Counted from the first letter of the stretch, positions 17,939 to 26,758 are shown. The stretch is 30,457 nucleotides of DNA from Willaertia magna (GCA_902984215.1 CADWAF010000003.1:1-30457); one strand, 5' to 3'. Notes: generated by a model from the letters alone, not told the origin. Numbers and translations: made by a program.

Positions 17939-19408
17939 TTATTGATCTTGTTCATCATTACCACCAGCAACTGCCTTACGTCTAACAGTAACTTTTCTTA
18001 CAACACGTTTTGTTTTACCATCATTAGTCACAACTGTTGTTGTGGTAGTGGTAGTATTATCCGTTGTTGTTGAGGTGTTATTTGGTGACACTGAAGGAGA
18101 GCTGACTGATGTTGATGTAGAGGAAGTAGAACCATCCTGTTCTGGAGGCTTCTTTAACACTACCTTTCTTACCACCCTCTTCGTTGTAGTAGTTGAGGTA
18201 GGTGAAGAGGTTGATGTAGAGCTTGCTTCCTTATCATTTTGAGTGGGGTTTGTTGTAGTTGGTGGATTATTATCTTTCTTTTCTTCTATTGTTGTGGTTG
18301 TTGGTTTTACTGAAACCTCTGTTGAGGTTTTACTTTCTATTGGTTTACTTTCTACATTATTTCCTTGTTTTGATTCAATCTCTTTTTGGTATTGTTTAAT
18401 TCTTTTACTTTGTAAAGAAATATATTGTTTACATTTTTCAATTTGTTTTTGAATTGTTTCTCTTTCTTCTTCATCTTCTGCTTCTTCTAATTGTTCTTCC
18501 TTGTCCTTTAATTCAGCTTCTTTTAATTGTTTTAATTCTTTTGATTGGTCAATCTTCTTTTGTAATTTTTCAATTTCTTCTTTTGATATGCCAGTATCTT
18601 TTATTTGGTTAGTATTGTTATTATTATTGATATTAGTATCTACATTCTGTTTAACTTCTTCTTTTGTAGTTAAAGAAATCTTTGGAGGACTAGTTTCCAC
18701 TTCTTTCTTTTCTTTACTGTTTGATTCTTCATCCTTTTCTTCTTGATCGCTATCACTATCGGAATCATCCATTGTTTTCTCTTCCTCTTCTTCACTTTCA
18801 TATTTAATAATCATTGAGGGATTAAAATCTTGGGCAATAGATTCATCATATAATTGATTAATTACTAATATTTCATTTTCACCACTTCCAAATTTATCCA
18901 AATAGTCGAATATCCATGTAAATGGAATGTTTAATTTCTTCTTTTTATTGTTATTTTGAACCTTACTATTATTATTTAAACTCAAGTGGTGATAGTATTT
19001 TAAAATACTTTTTAGATTTACAGAAGTTTCTTCAGAATTTTTTAAAGCCTTTTCTAAAGAGAAAACAAAAGTGAATAATTGTTGAAGTGCTTGAAATTCA
19101 AATTGGAAACGTTTTGTGACCAATTCAACTTCATCAAAACATTGAAGTGAAATTTGTTGAGATAATGTATTGAGTTGAATGGAAGTGTTTTTGTTTGTCA
19201 GTGGAATTCCTTCTAAACATTTATGTTTTTCATCAAATAGAAATAAAGCATATTCACCTCCATTTTGTCTATGGTACATAATACATAAAATAATAGATGT
19301 CTTTTGTTGTTGTGTTATATGGTAGACATTAGTAATGAATCGTATTTGTTCTCGCTTTCCATGAATCACCATAGAAAAGAACTTTTTTGAGATACTATCT
19401 ATTGACAT
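17939..19408 (-). CDS. Low-complexity protein with a folded N-terminus and two KRVVRKV basic repeats
   Basis: 489 residues, single exon. Residues 1-~205 look globular (alternating hydrophobic beta and helical segments, for example TSIILCIMYHRQNGGEYALFLFDE) and could be a PH-like or other small domain that I cannot name. The remainder is an acidic block (EEEEEKTMDDSDSDSDQEEKDEE), a coiled coil (~275-345), then Thr/Ser/Pro-rich sequence with two copies of the basic peptide KRVVRKV (residues 410-416 and 467-473). Each copy follows Thr-Lys-rich sequence and is continued by VLKK or TVRRK. These could be nuclear-localisation or binding motifs. Thr/Asn homopolymer runs explain several long antisense frames. 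No catalytic motif is seen. Confidence 0.75.
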   Translation of the reverse strand: MSIDSISKKFFSMVIHGKREQIRFITNVYHITQQQKTSIILCIMYHRQNGGEYALFLFDEKHKCLEGIPLTNKNTSIQLNTLSQQISLQCFDEVELVTKRFQFEFQALQQLFTFVFSLEKALKNSEETSVNLKSILKYYHHLSLNNNSKVQNNNKKKKLNIPFTWIFDYLDKFGSGENEILVINQLYDESIAQDFNPSMIIKYESEEEEEKTMDDSDSDSDQEEKDEESNSKEKKEVETSPPKISLTTKEEVKQNVDTNINNNNNTNQIKDTGISKEEIEKLQKKIDQSKELKQLKEAELKDKEEQLEEAEDEEERETIQKQIEKCKQYISLQSKRIKQYQKEIESKQGNNVESKPIESKTSTEVSVKPTTTTIEEKKDNNPPTTTNPTQNDKEASSTSTSSPTSTTTTKRVVRKVVLKKPPEQDGSTSSTSTSVSSPSVSPNNTSTTTDNTTTTTTTVVTNDGKTKRVVRKVTVRRKAVAGGNDEQDQ

Positions 19409-19514
19409 TTTTTGAAGGATGAAAAGTTAGTTGTCATTTACATTTATCTACAAATTTACAAGTGTCAGGTGGTATTTACAACAATATTCACAATTTAACA
19501 AACTAAACAAAAGG

Positions 19515-20657
19515 TTATGGCACAATGTTCTTACCAAAACCATTATGTGATCTAAAATAGTCTGTTTCGAGCAATAACTGATAGCAACTTTGATTGGAAG
19601 TGTTTACTGCATCCCAATTTATATTTTCTTCGAAAAATAATTTAATTATTCCAATTAAATGTCTTTTTTCTCTTGGATCTTTGCTTTTCATTAGAGCAAT
19701 TGATGTGCAGTGAGCTGCTGTATTACCTTCTTTATCTTTCATATTTAGCAATTCCTTGTAGGAAGATTGAGGCATTGTTCTCGCCATTGACGTTATTAAT
19801 TTAGCAATTTTGTGATAGCCCATAGAGCAAGACAAATGAAGGGATGTTTTTCTTTCATTATCATAAGACAACAATAAATCATGATATATTTCTTGGTCTG
19901 CATACAAGGCTAACAATTGAAAGAATGAGTAAGTATTATATAAGGCGGCTATATGTATACAATTTCTTCCATTGTTATCAGTTTGATTCATTAAAGTACT
20001 AAAATTCTCTTTTCCTAGCAAATAACAAATACATCTCATTTTGATAAATTCATCTACCTCTAGATTATCATTGAAACTTTTAATAGCAACCATTAAGGGA
20101 GTACACTTATCTGCATCAATTGTATTACAGTGTAATCCACATCTTTCTAGAAATATTATACCGTCTAGGTCATGCTTTTGTGCTGCTATATGCATACAAC
20201 TTTGAGAATTCAAACTACGTTTAGAGTGTATATTCATTCTACCATATTCTATTAAATCCTTAGCGATATCATAGCGCTTAGTTTTAATTGCTAGATGAAG
20301 TGGATTGTCACCATAACAATTTCTTGCTTCTTTAAAAACACCTTGGTCAAGGCATAAGTAAATGACAGTATCTTTACACCCTGACATTACTGCATGGTGT
20401 AATGGCGTTGACTCCAACTTATCTTTTGTATTCTTATCGATATCCTCCAGGGACAATATTGAAATAACTTTCTCTATATTGTCTACTGTGCATGCATGGT
20501 GTAAAATTGTCATACCATTGTCATCTTTAATGTTGATATCAAAAAAAGATCTGCATGTAAATAAAAGCTCTTCTAACTCTTGGATTGTTCCTTCCCTAAC
20601 GGTTTTAAATAAATAGCTCTTCCAAAGACTATTATTTCCATGTTGTTTGAGCTTCAT
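19515..20657 (-). CDS. Ankyrin-repeat protein
   Basis: 380 residues, single exon. About eight to nine ankyrin repeats span most of the protein. Recognisable cores include DNGMTILHHACTVDN (~46-60), LESTPLHHAVMSGCKDTVIYLC, YGDNPLHLAIKTKRYDIAKDLIEYG, NSQSCMHIAAQKHDLDGIIFLE, DKCTPLMVAIKS, NNGRNCIHIAALYNTYSFFQLL, ERKTSLHLSCSMGYHKIAKLI and EGNTAAHCTSIAL. There is no additional catalytic domain, signal peptide or membrane segment, so the likely role is protein-protein interaction; partners cannot be inferred. The first ATG (MKLKQHGNNS) gives a complete N-terminal helix before repeat 1. Third-position composition is less extreme than in the LRR gene. Confidence 0.9.
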   Translation of the reverse strand: MKLKQHGNNSLWKSYLFKTVREGTIQELEELLFTCRSFFDINIKDDNGMTILHHACTVDNIEKVISILSLEDIDKNTKDKLESTPLHHAVMSGCKDTVIYLCLDQGVFKEARNCYGDNPLHLAIKTKRYDIAKDLIEYGRMNIHSKRSLNSQSCMHIAAQKHDLDGIIFLERCGLHCNTIDADKCTPLMVAIKSFNDNLEVDEFIKMRCICYLLGKENFSTLMNQTDNNGRNCIHIAALYNTYSFFQLLALYADQEIYHDLLLSYDNERKTSLHLSCSMGYHKIAKLITSMARTMPQSSYKELLNMKDKEGNTAAHCTSIALMKSKDPREKRHLIGIIKLFFEENINWDAVNTSNQSCYQLLLETDYFRSHNGFGKNIVP

Positions 20658-20811
20658 TCTTCAAAATGTTTTTTTTTCTGTTTATAATTCCCTGTTTTGT
20701 GTTTATCAAAAGGTTTAATCCTAACTTCCAAGGATTGGAACAAAGCCAGTGTTCATAAACGTTAACAAAAAATATATGAGGTCTTTGGTGTTTGTCATCT
20801 GTTTTGTTTCA

Positions 20812-21366
20812 TCATTCCTCTTTTGATAGATGATCCAATTTTTTCTTCATTAACTCATAAATAGAGTAGTCATTTGAAGTGGTGAGATTATAGTCTCTAA
20901 GAAAGGAAGAAACCCCGTAAGAAGTATAGCTGTAAGAAAATCTGAATTTCTTAGCTTTCACTTTTAAATTAGGTCTATAGTAAACATCCATGGAAGGAAT
21001 AGAAGCAGTACTCTTGGAATAACAAACACTTGGAGTGATAGAACAATCCACTTCTACAAAGTTTGCGTCATTGGGGAAGTGGGGTGCTATTTCTCTGATT
21101 TTCTTTTTAAAATGTTCACAAGTATATTTGTAAGGTGTAACAAATAGAACGAAAACAGGTTTGCCTTGATCCACAATTTCATCAAAGTGACTTTCACTTT
21201 CAATAACTGTTACATTTCCTCTGGGTTTTGGATGTGAAGTAATTGCGTGATACTTATAAAATAAATACTCTTTCCATGTCAATTCTTCTTTCCTTTCTAA
21301 CTTTCTTTTAATATCTAAAATCCCACTATAGGACCAAGCAAAATCCTTTTGCTCTCCTTTTTGCAT
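20812..21366 (-). CDS. Thioredoxin-fold protein lacking the CxxC active site
   Basis: 184 residues, single exon. Residues ~52-155 follow the thioredoxin/PDI pattern: NVTVIESESHFDEIV, beta strand GKPVFVLFVTPY, helix EHFKKKIREIAPHF, strand ANFVEVDCSI, a short helix with Cys115, and the cis-proline motif ASIPSMDVYY (Pro124). The redox centre, normally W-C-x-x-C after the second strand, reads YKYTC: only the second cysteine (Cys83) remains. It is therefore unlikely to be a dithiol oxidoreductase; chaperone or binding roles occur among such relatives. There is no signal peptide. The ATG is 57 bp from the ATG of the divergent CFAP184 gene, with an E2F-like box between them, suggesting coordinated expression with flagellar genes. 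Confidence 0.8.
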   Translation of the reverse strand: MQKGEQKDFAWSYSGILDIKRKLERKEELTWKEYLFYKYHAITSHPKPRGNVTVIESESHFDEIVDQGKPVFVLFVTPYKYTCEHFKKKIREIAPHFPNDANFVEVDCSITPSVCYSKSTASIPSMDVYYRPNLKVKAKKFRFSYSYTSYGVSSFLRDYNLTTSNDYSIYELMKKKLDHLSKEE

Positions 21367-21394
21367 TTTTTAGTGTGAATTTTACTTGCCTGCC

Positions 21395-21404
21395 TCCCGC
21401 CAAA
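21395..21404 (-). promoter_or_regulatory. E2F-like box in the divergent promoter of CFAP184 and the thioredoxin-fold gene
   Basis: TCCCGCCAAA (TTTGGCGGGA on the other strand) in the 57-bp space between two divergent ATGs, 20 bases from the CFAP184 start. It could serve both genes. Confidence 0.5.
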
Positions 21405-21423
21405 TTTCTTTCAGTTGTAAAAA

Positions 21424-22647
21424 ATGTCCCTAGAAAAGAATGTTAATTTGGATGATCAAGAGGAGTTAGTGAACGAAGAAAACAATACAGTAGAAGAAGA
21501 GAATGAATTAATTAATGAGGAAGAGGATGAGGAACTTTCACCAACAGGAAACGAAACTTTTCCTTCAAAAGAAGAAGACGATCTTTCTGTAGTATCGGAA
21601 GAAGACGAAGCTGAGATAACCGAAGAAGAAAAAGAATATAGAAGAAGAAGAAAACTTGTTGAAAAATATAGGGAAGAATTAAGAAGAAGAGAAGTAATTT
21701 ATTCTAAGCATCATAAAGCTCAAAAGAGATTAGCCGATATATTTAAAGTGACAAAAGGGACAAATCAAACACAAACTGCTCCTCCCTCTGCAGAAATAGA
21801 AGGAAAGTATGCAGATTTAGTATCAGAGCATAAAGAACTAAGAGATGAAATGAATGAATTGAGGCAAAGTATAGCATTGCAACTAGAAGAGAAAAATTTA
21901 AAAGTGACTGAGGGAGAGACAAACGCTTTAGAGTTTGAGAATTCATTCAGAAACTTTAAGAGAAACATGGCATCTGTAGCTGTAGATAGTAGGACAGGAA
22001 AGAAAATTCCAATAGATACAATTAATAAGTTTCTTGATAGGGAAAAGATAAAGTATGAAAGAATAAGAAAGATAAGAACTGAATATATTGAATTAAAAAA
22101 TACTAAGGAAATGTTAGAAAGAATAATACAAAGTAAAGAAGAGTTTTCTGAAGGATTACATTTAATTGATTATGAACAATTAAAGATGGAGAATTCCACA
22201 CTTTTAGAAAAATTAAGGGAGAAGAGAGATAGTTTAAAAAAGTCTAGAGAGAAACAAACAACTACTGTACATATGTTAACTCATGTAAAGGAAAAACTTC
22301 AACATGTTCAATCAGAAAATACAGAATTACAAAGGAAGCTTGATAAACTGAAACAAGATACAGCCGAACATAAAGAGATGCTAGCGAGAAATAAAAAAGA
22401 GAAGGATGTATTGAAGAAAGAAAATACCGAGATGAGGGAACATGCACCACTTGTTGGAAATGATTCCTTACTTATAGATTATCAAAATAGAAAAGATGAG
22501 CTTGATAGATTAAGGAATGAGTCTGTCACCTTGCAAAATACCTACAATAGATTAGTTTTAAAGATAAGGGGATATCAAAAACAAATGGAATCACTTAAAG
22601 ATGCATCTAGGATAAAGTTTGATATGTTTCCTGAAATTAAATATTAA
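21424..22647 (+). CDS. CFAP184: CFAP184/CCDC96-type axonemal coiled-coil protein
   Basis: 407 residues, single exon. An acidic Glu/Asp-rich N-terminus (~1-70) is followed by coiled coil throughout. The C-terminal half carries the CCDC96/CCDC113 family signature: LIDYEQLKMENSTLLEKLRE (248-267) and TVHMLTHVKEKLQHVQSEN (281-299), nearly matching what I recall of animal CCDC96, then a final helix LVLKIRGYQKQMESLK. The acidic N-terminus and LTHVKEKL segment favour CCDC96 (CFAP184) over CCDC113 (CFAP263). In ciliates and animals these two proteins form a complex on doublet microtubules near radial spoke 3 and the nexin-dynein regulatory complex. Presence of this gene indicates motile flagella. It is shorter than the human protein, mostly through a shorter acidic N-terminus. 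Convergent with the G-alpha/BTB gene, stops four bases apart. Confidence 0.87.
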   Translation: MSLEKNVNLDDQEELVNEENNTVEEENELINEEEDEELSPTGNETFPSKEEDDLSVVSEEDEAEITEEEKEYRRRRKLVEKYREELRRREVIYSKHHKAQKRLADIFKVTKGTNQTQTAPPSAEIEGKYADLVSEHKELRDEMNELRQSIALQLEEKNLKVTEGETNALEFENSFRNFKRNMASVAVDSRTGKKIPIDTINKFLDREKIKYERIRKIRTEYIELKNTKEMLERIIQSKEEFSEGLHLIDYEQLKMENSTLLEKLREKRDSLKKSREKQTTTVHMLTHVKEKLQHVQSENTELQRKLDKLKQDTAEHKEMLARNKKEKDVLKKENTEMREHAPLVGNDSLLIDYQNRKDELDRLRNESVTLQNTYNRLVLKIRGYQKQMESLKDASRIKFDMFPEIKY

Positions 22648-22651
22648 ATTT

Positions 22652-25600
22652 TTATTTGTGTGGAACTAATTGATTAATCATTTGTTTGAGTGAGTTAGTT
22701 TCTTCTAATTCTATCCATGATGACTCTTTAGAAACTACTTCAAAGTTAGTGACAATAAAGTCAAGACACTTTTGTTTAATTCTTGAAAATGAAATGTGTC
22801 TTGTTTGCCAAGTTAAAGCAAAATTGTTTTTACAATTTTTCAACAAGTAATGTAAGAATTTAAAGTAAGTGTCTTCACTTAATGAACAACATAAACTTAA
22901 TAAATCTTGATTAATAATTTGATTGGTTGGAAGAATATCTGACTTCTCCGTTCCATAAATAAAAGTAGAAATATGATACAATAGATCTGCAGGAAGATCA
23001 TCTAATAAACATATCCATACAGTTTCTGTAGATTGAATAAATTTCTTTTCTTGAATTCTCTTTTCCATAAAGAAAGAAAATTCAATTCTATCTACAGAAA
23101 CAAATTCTAATATTCTTACAACATTTCTAGGTGAAATAAATTGATTCAATTGTTTCATTAATTCTGTTATTAATAAACTTCCCTCTTCAAATCCCCACAT
23201 TTTAGAAATATAAAACATTTCAATTAAATCCATCCATTGTTTAGGATCATTAGCATTATATTGTTTTGATGTTATATTATTTGTTAACATATTTAATTGT
23301 GGTTCATAACTTTCATAAGGTGGAATAAAATTAATACTACTATAAATCATTCTAATGACATGAAAATATGAATCATATTTTAAGAAGGGTATTAAACTAT
23401 AATAATCATTATTTGCAGAATATCCAGGTAAAAACCTTGACATAATAAACCTATGTGCTTGTATTGGATCTCTTGCTTGATGATACAATAATACATCAAA
23501 ACTATCTCTTGATGATTTTTGTCCTTCATTATTGTTGTTACCTTCTACAAACATATTCTCAAAAGATGCATTATCCTTAAATAGTGGCATTAAGGATTCA
23601 TTATTATTATTTGAAATATCTAATGGACCTAACATTTGATCAAATCTAAACTTTTCATAAAGTATAGTCATTTCTTTGGCTAGAATTGGATTATTACCTT
23701 GTTGTCTTTCATCTTTACTCTTTTTCTTCTTTAAATCTTTAATTTTAGAAAATAATTTTGATAATTTTGATTTCTTTTTCTTTTTATCTTCATTATCAAT
23801 ACCTTCCTTTTCATTATTAACTTTTTCATTACTATTTAATAATGGTTGATGTATTTCTAAAGGAGTAGTTATTGTAGAAATAATTCTTCTATGAAAAGGA
23901 TCAACTTCTAATAAATTTTCAAATAAATTAATAAAATTAATTAAATCAATAATTTGTTCACCTAAATTAATTCTAATTAAAATTTCATTTAACTGAAATA
24001 AATTAATATCAGATAAAACACAATATGTAAATTTATCTTGTAAAGTATTATTATTTTTAGATTTATCATTATTCTTTAATTGTTGTTGTAATTTAGGTAA
24101 TTTAGATTCCTTTTTAATTAATTCATATAATTCAGGACATTTTAAAGCTAATAAACAATGATGTAAAGAAAAACTAAATTCTGGAAAATCAAAAGATGAA
24201 ATTAATAAATTCTCACCCCATGTTATCCATAAATTTAATTCATTATTATTTCTTAAATCTAATAACCTAATTGGAATAGAGTAACCTAAATCAGCTCTAT
24301 AAATCCATTGTTCTATTCCATTCTTACCTGAAATTAAATATTCCCAAAAATGTTTCATACTTGTCATATTTACAGCACTTGTAATACAAACATTTAATAA
24401 AGAATTACAAAGTGAAGGAGATGTTATTTTATATTTTAAATATTGATCTTTTGAAATTGTAAAGTTTCTTAAATCATAAAAATAAGAATCATAAACTTTT
24501 ATAAAAAATTCAATAATTGAACGCATTGCTTGTGTCATTGAACCATTTGTTGAACCATAATTTGTAAATATTTCTGGATGATTTAATTCTAATGTTGCTA
24601 AAGTATTTCTATTTATAATTTTTTTATTATCATTTGTTAAAATACTTGATGAACCATCTTCACTAATCTTTTGATTAAAAACATCAAACTTATTTAAAAC
24701 TAAAAATATTCTTTTTAAAGGTTTACCATTCTTTACAAAATCTTCTTTACATTTTTCACATAAAAATTTAAACATATTTATACTTTCAGTCAGTTGATTC
24801 ATTGTTGTATCTTCAAAACAAACCATATCAAATTCATCTAATGCAATAACATAAATTAAATCAGTAATCTCATCCATCACTTTAAATAATTTAATTCTTT
24901 CAGTTCTCTCTCCAGCAATATCATAAACCATAAAATTAATATTATAAACTTCATCTAAATAAATATCACTTGTTGAGATACCACTTGTAGGTATTCTTGT
25001 ATTTAAAATATCTTCTGTTGTTGGTGTAAAATTTGAACTTGTTATTCTTTTTAAATGTTTCATCCAATAATCTAAATCTGGTAAATGATATGTTTTATTT
25101 CTCATTAAATAAATTCTTTGTATTAATTCATCTTTAAATAATTTTGTAAATAAATTTTTATATTGTTTAACTGACATTAAATCAACTCCTAATTGATTTA
25201 ATAAAATTTCATCTTTTAATAATTTATTTTTTAATTCTTCAATTTGTTTTTTAAAATAAATTTCATTAAAATCATTCTCTTGTTCAGAATGTAAATCTAA
25301 TACTTTATTCTTCATAAAATATGTTCTTAAAAAATCAATATCCTTTTCATAATTATTTAATAATAATAATGATTGTTTAACTAATATTCTAAATGATGTT
25401 AATATATTAGAATATATTTGATCTCTAAAAGCTGTTCTTTCTAATTTAGTAAATGGTTTATTGTAGATTTTACGTAAAGATTTTGTTATTGTAGATTTCC
25501 CGCCAGAATTACATCCTACCATTGCGAAAGTCCTTTCTAGCCTTTCTTTAGGCTTGTTATGATGGTAATGTTGTTGTTGATATTGCATGGTTAGTGTTGG

Positions 25601-25846
25601 TGGACTAGATGATGGTGGTGAGTGCGGAGATGAATTGGTAGAAGAAGATGATGTAGAGCTTATAGATTTCGGTGCTGAAATTATCTTTCCTTCATGTTGT
25701 TGTTGTGGTTTAGGTGAAAAATAGGAAGAACTAAAGAAAGGTATTACCCTTCCACTTGTTACTATTCCTTTAGATTTACCATCAACATTTGTAGGACTTT
25801 TTCCATGTAAATTTTTTGATTGATGATTAGCTTGCGTACTTTGCAT
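22652..25846 (-). CDS. G-alpha domain fused to two BTB-like regions
   Basis: 1064 residues, single exon. After a Ser/Pro/Gln-rich N-terminus (~1-103) comes a heterotrimeric G-alpha GTPase: P-loop GCNSGGKST (111-119), helical-domain start ERTAFRDQIYSNI (136-148), switch I LNTRIPTSGI (281-290) with the catalytic Arg and Mg-binding Thr, switch II DIAGER (309-314), NKFD (385-388), TSA (489-491), and an alpha-5-like end at RADLGY (517-522). The switch II Gln of DVGGQ is Glu. A BTB-like stretch follows (~536-645, FSLHHCLLALKCPELYELI), interrupted/followed by a Lys/Asn-rich insert (~675-720). A second BTB (~782-905) has DVLLYHQARDPIQAHRFIMSRF and MFYISKMWGFEEGSLLITELM, then a BACK-like helical region. 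BTB domains dimerise or recruit cullin-3. There is no MG-x-x-x-S myristoylation start. The overall order mimics RhoBTB. Confidence 0.88.
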   Translation of the reverse strand: MQSTQANHQSKNLHGKSPTNVDGKSKGIVTSGRVIPFFSSSYFSPKPQQQHEGKIISAPKSISSTSSSSTNSSPHSPPSSSPPTLTMQYQQQHYHHNKPKERLERTFAMVGCNSGGKSTITKSLRKIYNKPFTKLERTAFRDQIYSNILTSFRILVKQSLLLLNNYEKDIDFLRTYFMKNKVLDLHSEQENDFNEIYFKKQIEELKNKLLKDEILLNQLGVDLMSVKQYKNLFTKLFKDELIQRIYLMRNKTYHLPDLDYWMKHLKRITSSNFTPTTEDILNTRIPTSGISTSDIYLDEVYNINFMVYDIAGERTERIKLFKVMDEITDLIYVIALDEFDMVCFEDTTMNQLTESINMFKFLCEKCKEDFVKNGKPLKRIFLVLNKFDVFNQKISEDGSSSILTNDNKKIINRNTLATLELNHPEIFTNYGSTNGSMTQAMRSIIEFFIKVYDSYFYDLRNFTISKDQYLKYKITSPSLCNSLLNVCITSAVNMTSMKHFWEYLISGKNGIEQWIYRADLGYSIPIRLLDLRNNNELNLWITWGENLLISSFDFPEFSFSLHHCLLALKCPELYELIKKESKLPKLQQQLKNNDKSKNNNTLQDKFTYCVLSDINLFQLNEILIRINLGEQIIDLINFINLFENLLEVDPFHRRIISTITTPLEIHQPLLNSNEKVNNEKEGIDNEDKKKKKSKLSKLFSKIKDLKKKKSKDERQQGNNPILAKEMTILYEKFRFDQMLGPLDISNNNNESLMPLFKDNASFENMFVEGNNNNEGQKSSRDSFDVLLYHQARDPIQAHRFIMSRFLPGYSANNDYYSLIPFLKYDSYFHVIRMIYSSINFIPPYESYEPQLNMLTNNITSKQYNANDPKQWMDLIEMFYISKMWGFEEGSLLITELMKQLNQFISPRNVVRILEFVSVDRIEFSFFMEKRIQEKKFIQSTETVWICLLDDLPADLLYHISTFIYGTEKSDILPTNQIINQDLLSLCCSLSEDTYFKFLHYLLKNCKNNFALTWQTRHISFSRIKQKCLDFIVTNFEVVSKESSWIELEETNSLKQMINQLVPHK

Positions 25847-26354
25847 CTAATTATTTGTTATTTATTAATTATTGTTGATAATTAGTAATTATATTTATGA
25901 TGAATTAGTAAATGGTTAGTTTTTTATCGTCGATAATATTCTCTCCCTTTTAAAACTAACAAAAATTTGGTCATTAGCCAAAACTCAGTTTTTGGACAAG
26001 CAGTTCTCTATTTTTTTTAAATAAGTTTATTTAGATAACAGCGTTACTTATTATTGATGACTTTTTAGAGGATGAAGGTTTCTTCTTTTATAGATCAGTT
26101 GAAGATTTTGGGGCTATTTAATATTCTAGGGACTCTTGAATAATAGTGCTGGTAGTAGAATAACACTATCAATGAGTATTATTGCAGTTGGATTGAGGTT
26201 GTTGGTTTTTTTTCTTCAAATTTTATAAAGATCCACTTGAAAATGACGGAAGGGAATAGATTTTCCAAATAAATATTTTTTGTGTCATTTCCTTTTGAGG
26301 TGAAAGGAGAATACTTTTCAAAATTTAGTAAACAAAATGGACAAAAAACAACAA

Positions 26355-26376
26355 ATCAAAACCACGTTGTTTTGAT
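26355..26376. repeat. Small inverted repeat (8-bp arms, 6-base loop)
   Basis: ATCAAAAC at 26355-26362 and GTTTTGAT at 26369-26376 are perfect reverse complements around CACGTT. Could form a hairpin or be a dyad protein site. Confidence 0.4.
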
Positions 26377-26565
26377 GCAAAGATTGTTTATAGAAAAACA
26401 ATTCAGCTAAAAGGAAAATAAATACTAAACTCTTTTATTCAAAAAATAAATCAAATGTAAGGTTAATTTTTAATTATTCTTTAAATTACCTAGTCAGAGT
26501 AGTAGTTCTTTAAATTCAGTTAATTCAGTTTAAAAGGTTTAATCCAAAACCGATACCATATACTG

Positions 26566-26603
26566 GAGTGAAATTAAATTTTAAAAAGTAATGAATTTCA
26601 CTC
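26566..26603. repeat. Inverted repeat (10-bp arms, 18-base loop) upstream of LRRC51
   Basis: GAGTGAAATT at 26566-26575 and AATTTCACTC at 26594-26603 are perfect reverse complements, about 155 bp upstream of the LRRC51 ATG. Role unknown. Confidence 0.45.
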
Positions 26604-26758
26604 TATATTTGGCTCTTCCCTTTTTTATGGTCGTTATAATCTATTCCCTTATGGTGTCACTTGCTTACTGTATTCATCCACACTTTCATTTCCAGAGTCT
26701 TTTTCTTTTGTAAATAAACTACGATTTGTACTTTTTAAAAGGTGAATTGCGAGTTACT

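Larger units (their letters stand above)
25847..26758. other. 912-bp divergent intergenic region (G-alpha/BTB | LRRC51)
   Basis: The largest gap in the window. I find no convincing coding frame and no recognisable tRNA or rRNA. It contains two short inverted repeats (26355-26376 and 26566-26603), T-rich and A-rich tracts, and a short direct repeat of AATTCAGTT near 26514-26530. A TTG-initiated extension of the LRRC51 frame back to 26726 exists, but ATG at 26759 fits better. Confidence 0.5.

Noticed and set aside
18042..18746. Long plus-strand frames rich in Val/Phe/Ser opposite the KRVVRKV-repeat gene
   Set aside because: They are antisense shadows of Thr/Asn/Glu/Lys low-complexity codons; no independent start context or domain.
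25498..25507. TTCCCGCC word resembling the E2F-like boxes
   Set aside because: It lies inside the coding sequence and encodes the Gly-Gly-Lys of the G-alpha P-loop on the minus strand, so coding constraint explains it.
26726..26758. TTG-initiated N-terminal extension of LRRC51
   Set aside because: The ATG at 26759 is the first AUG of the frame, and the extension adds no family similarity.
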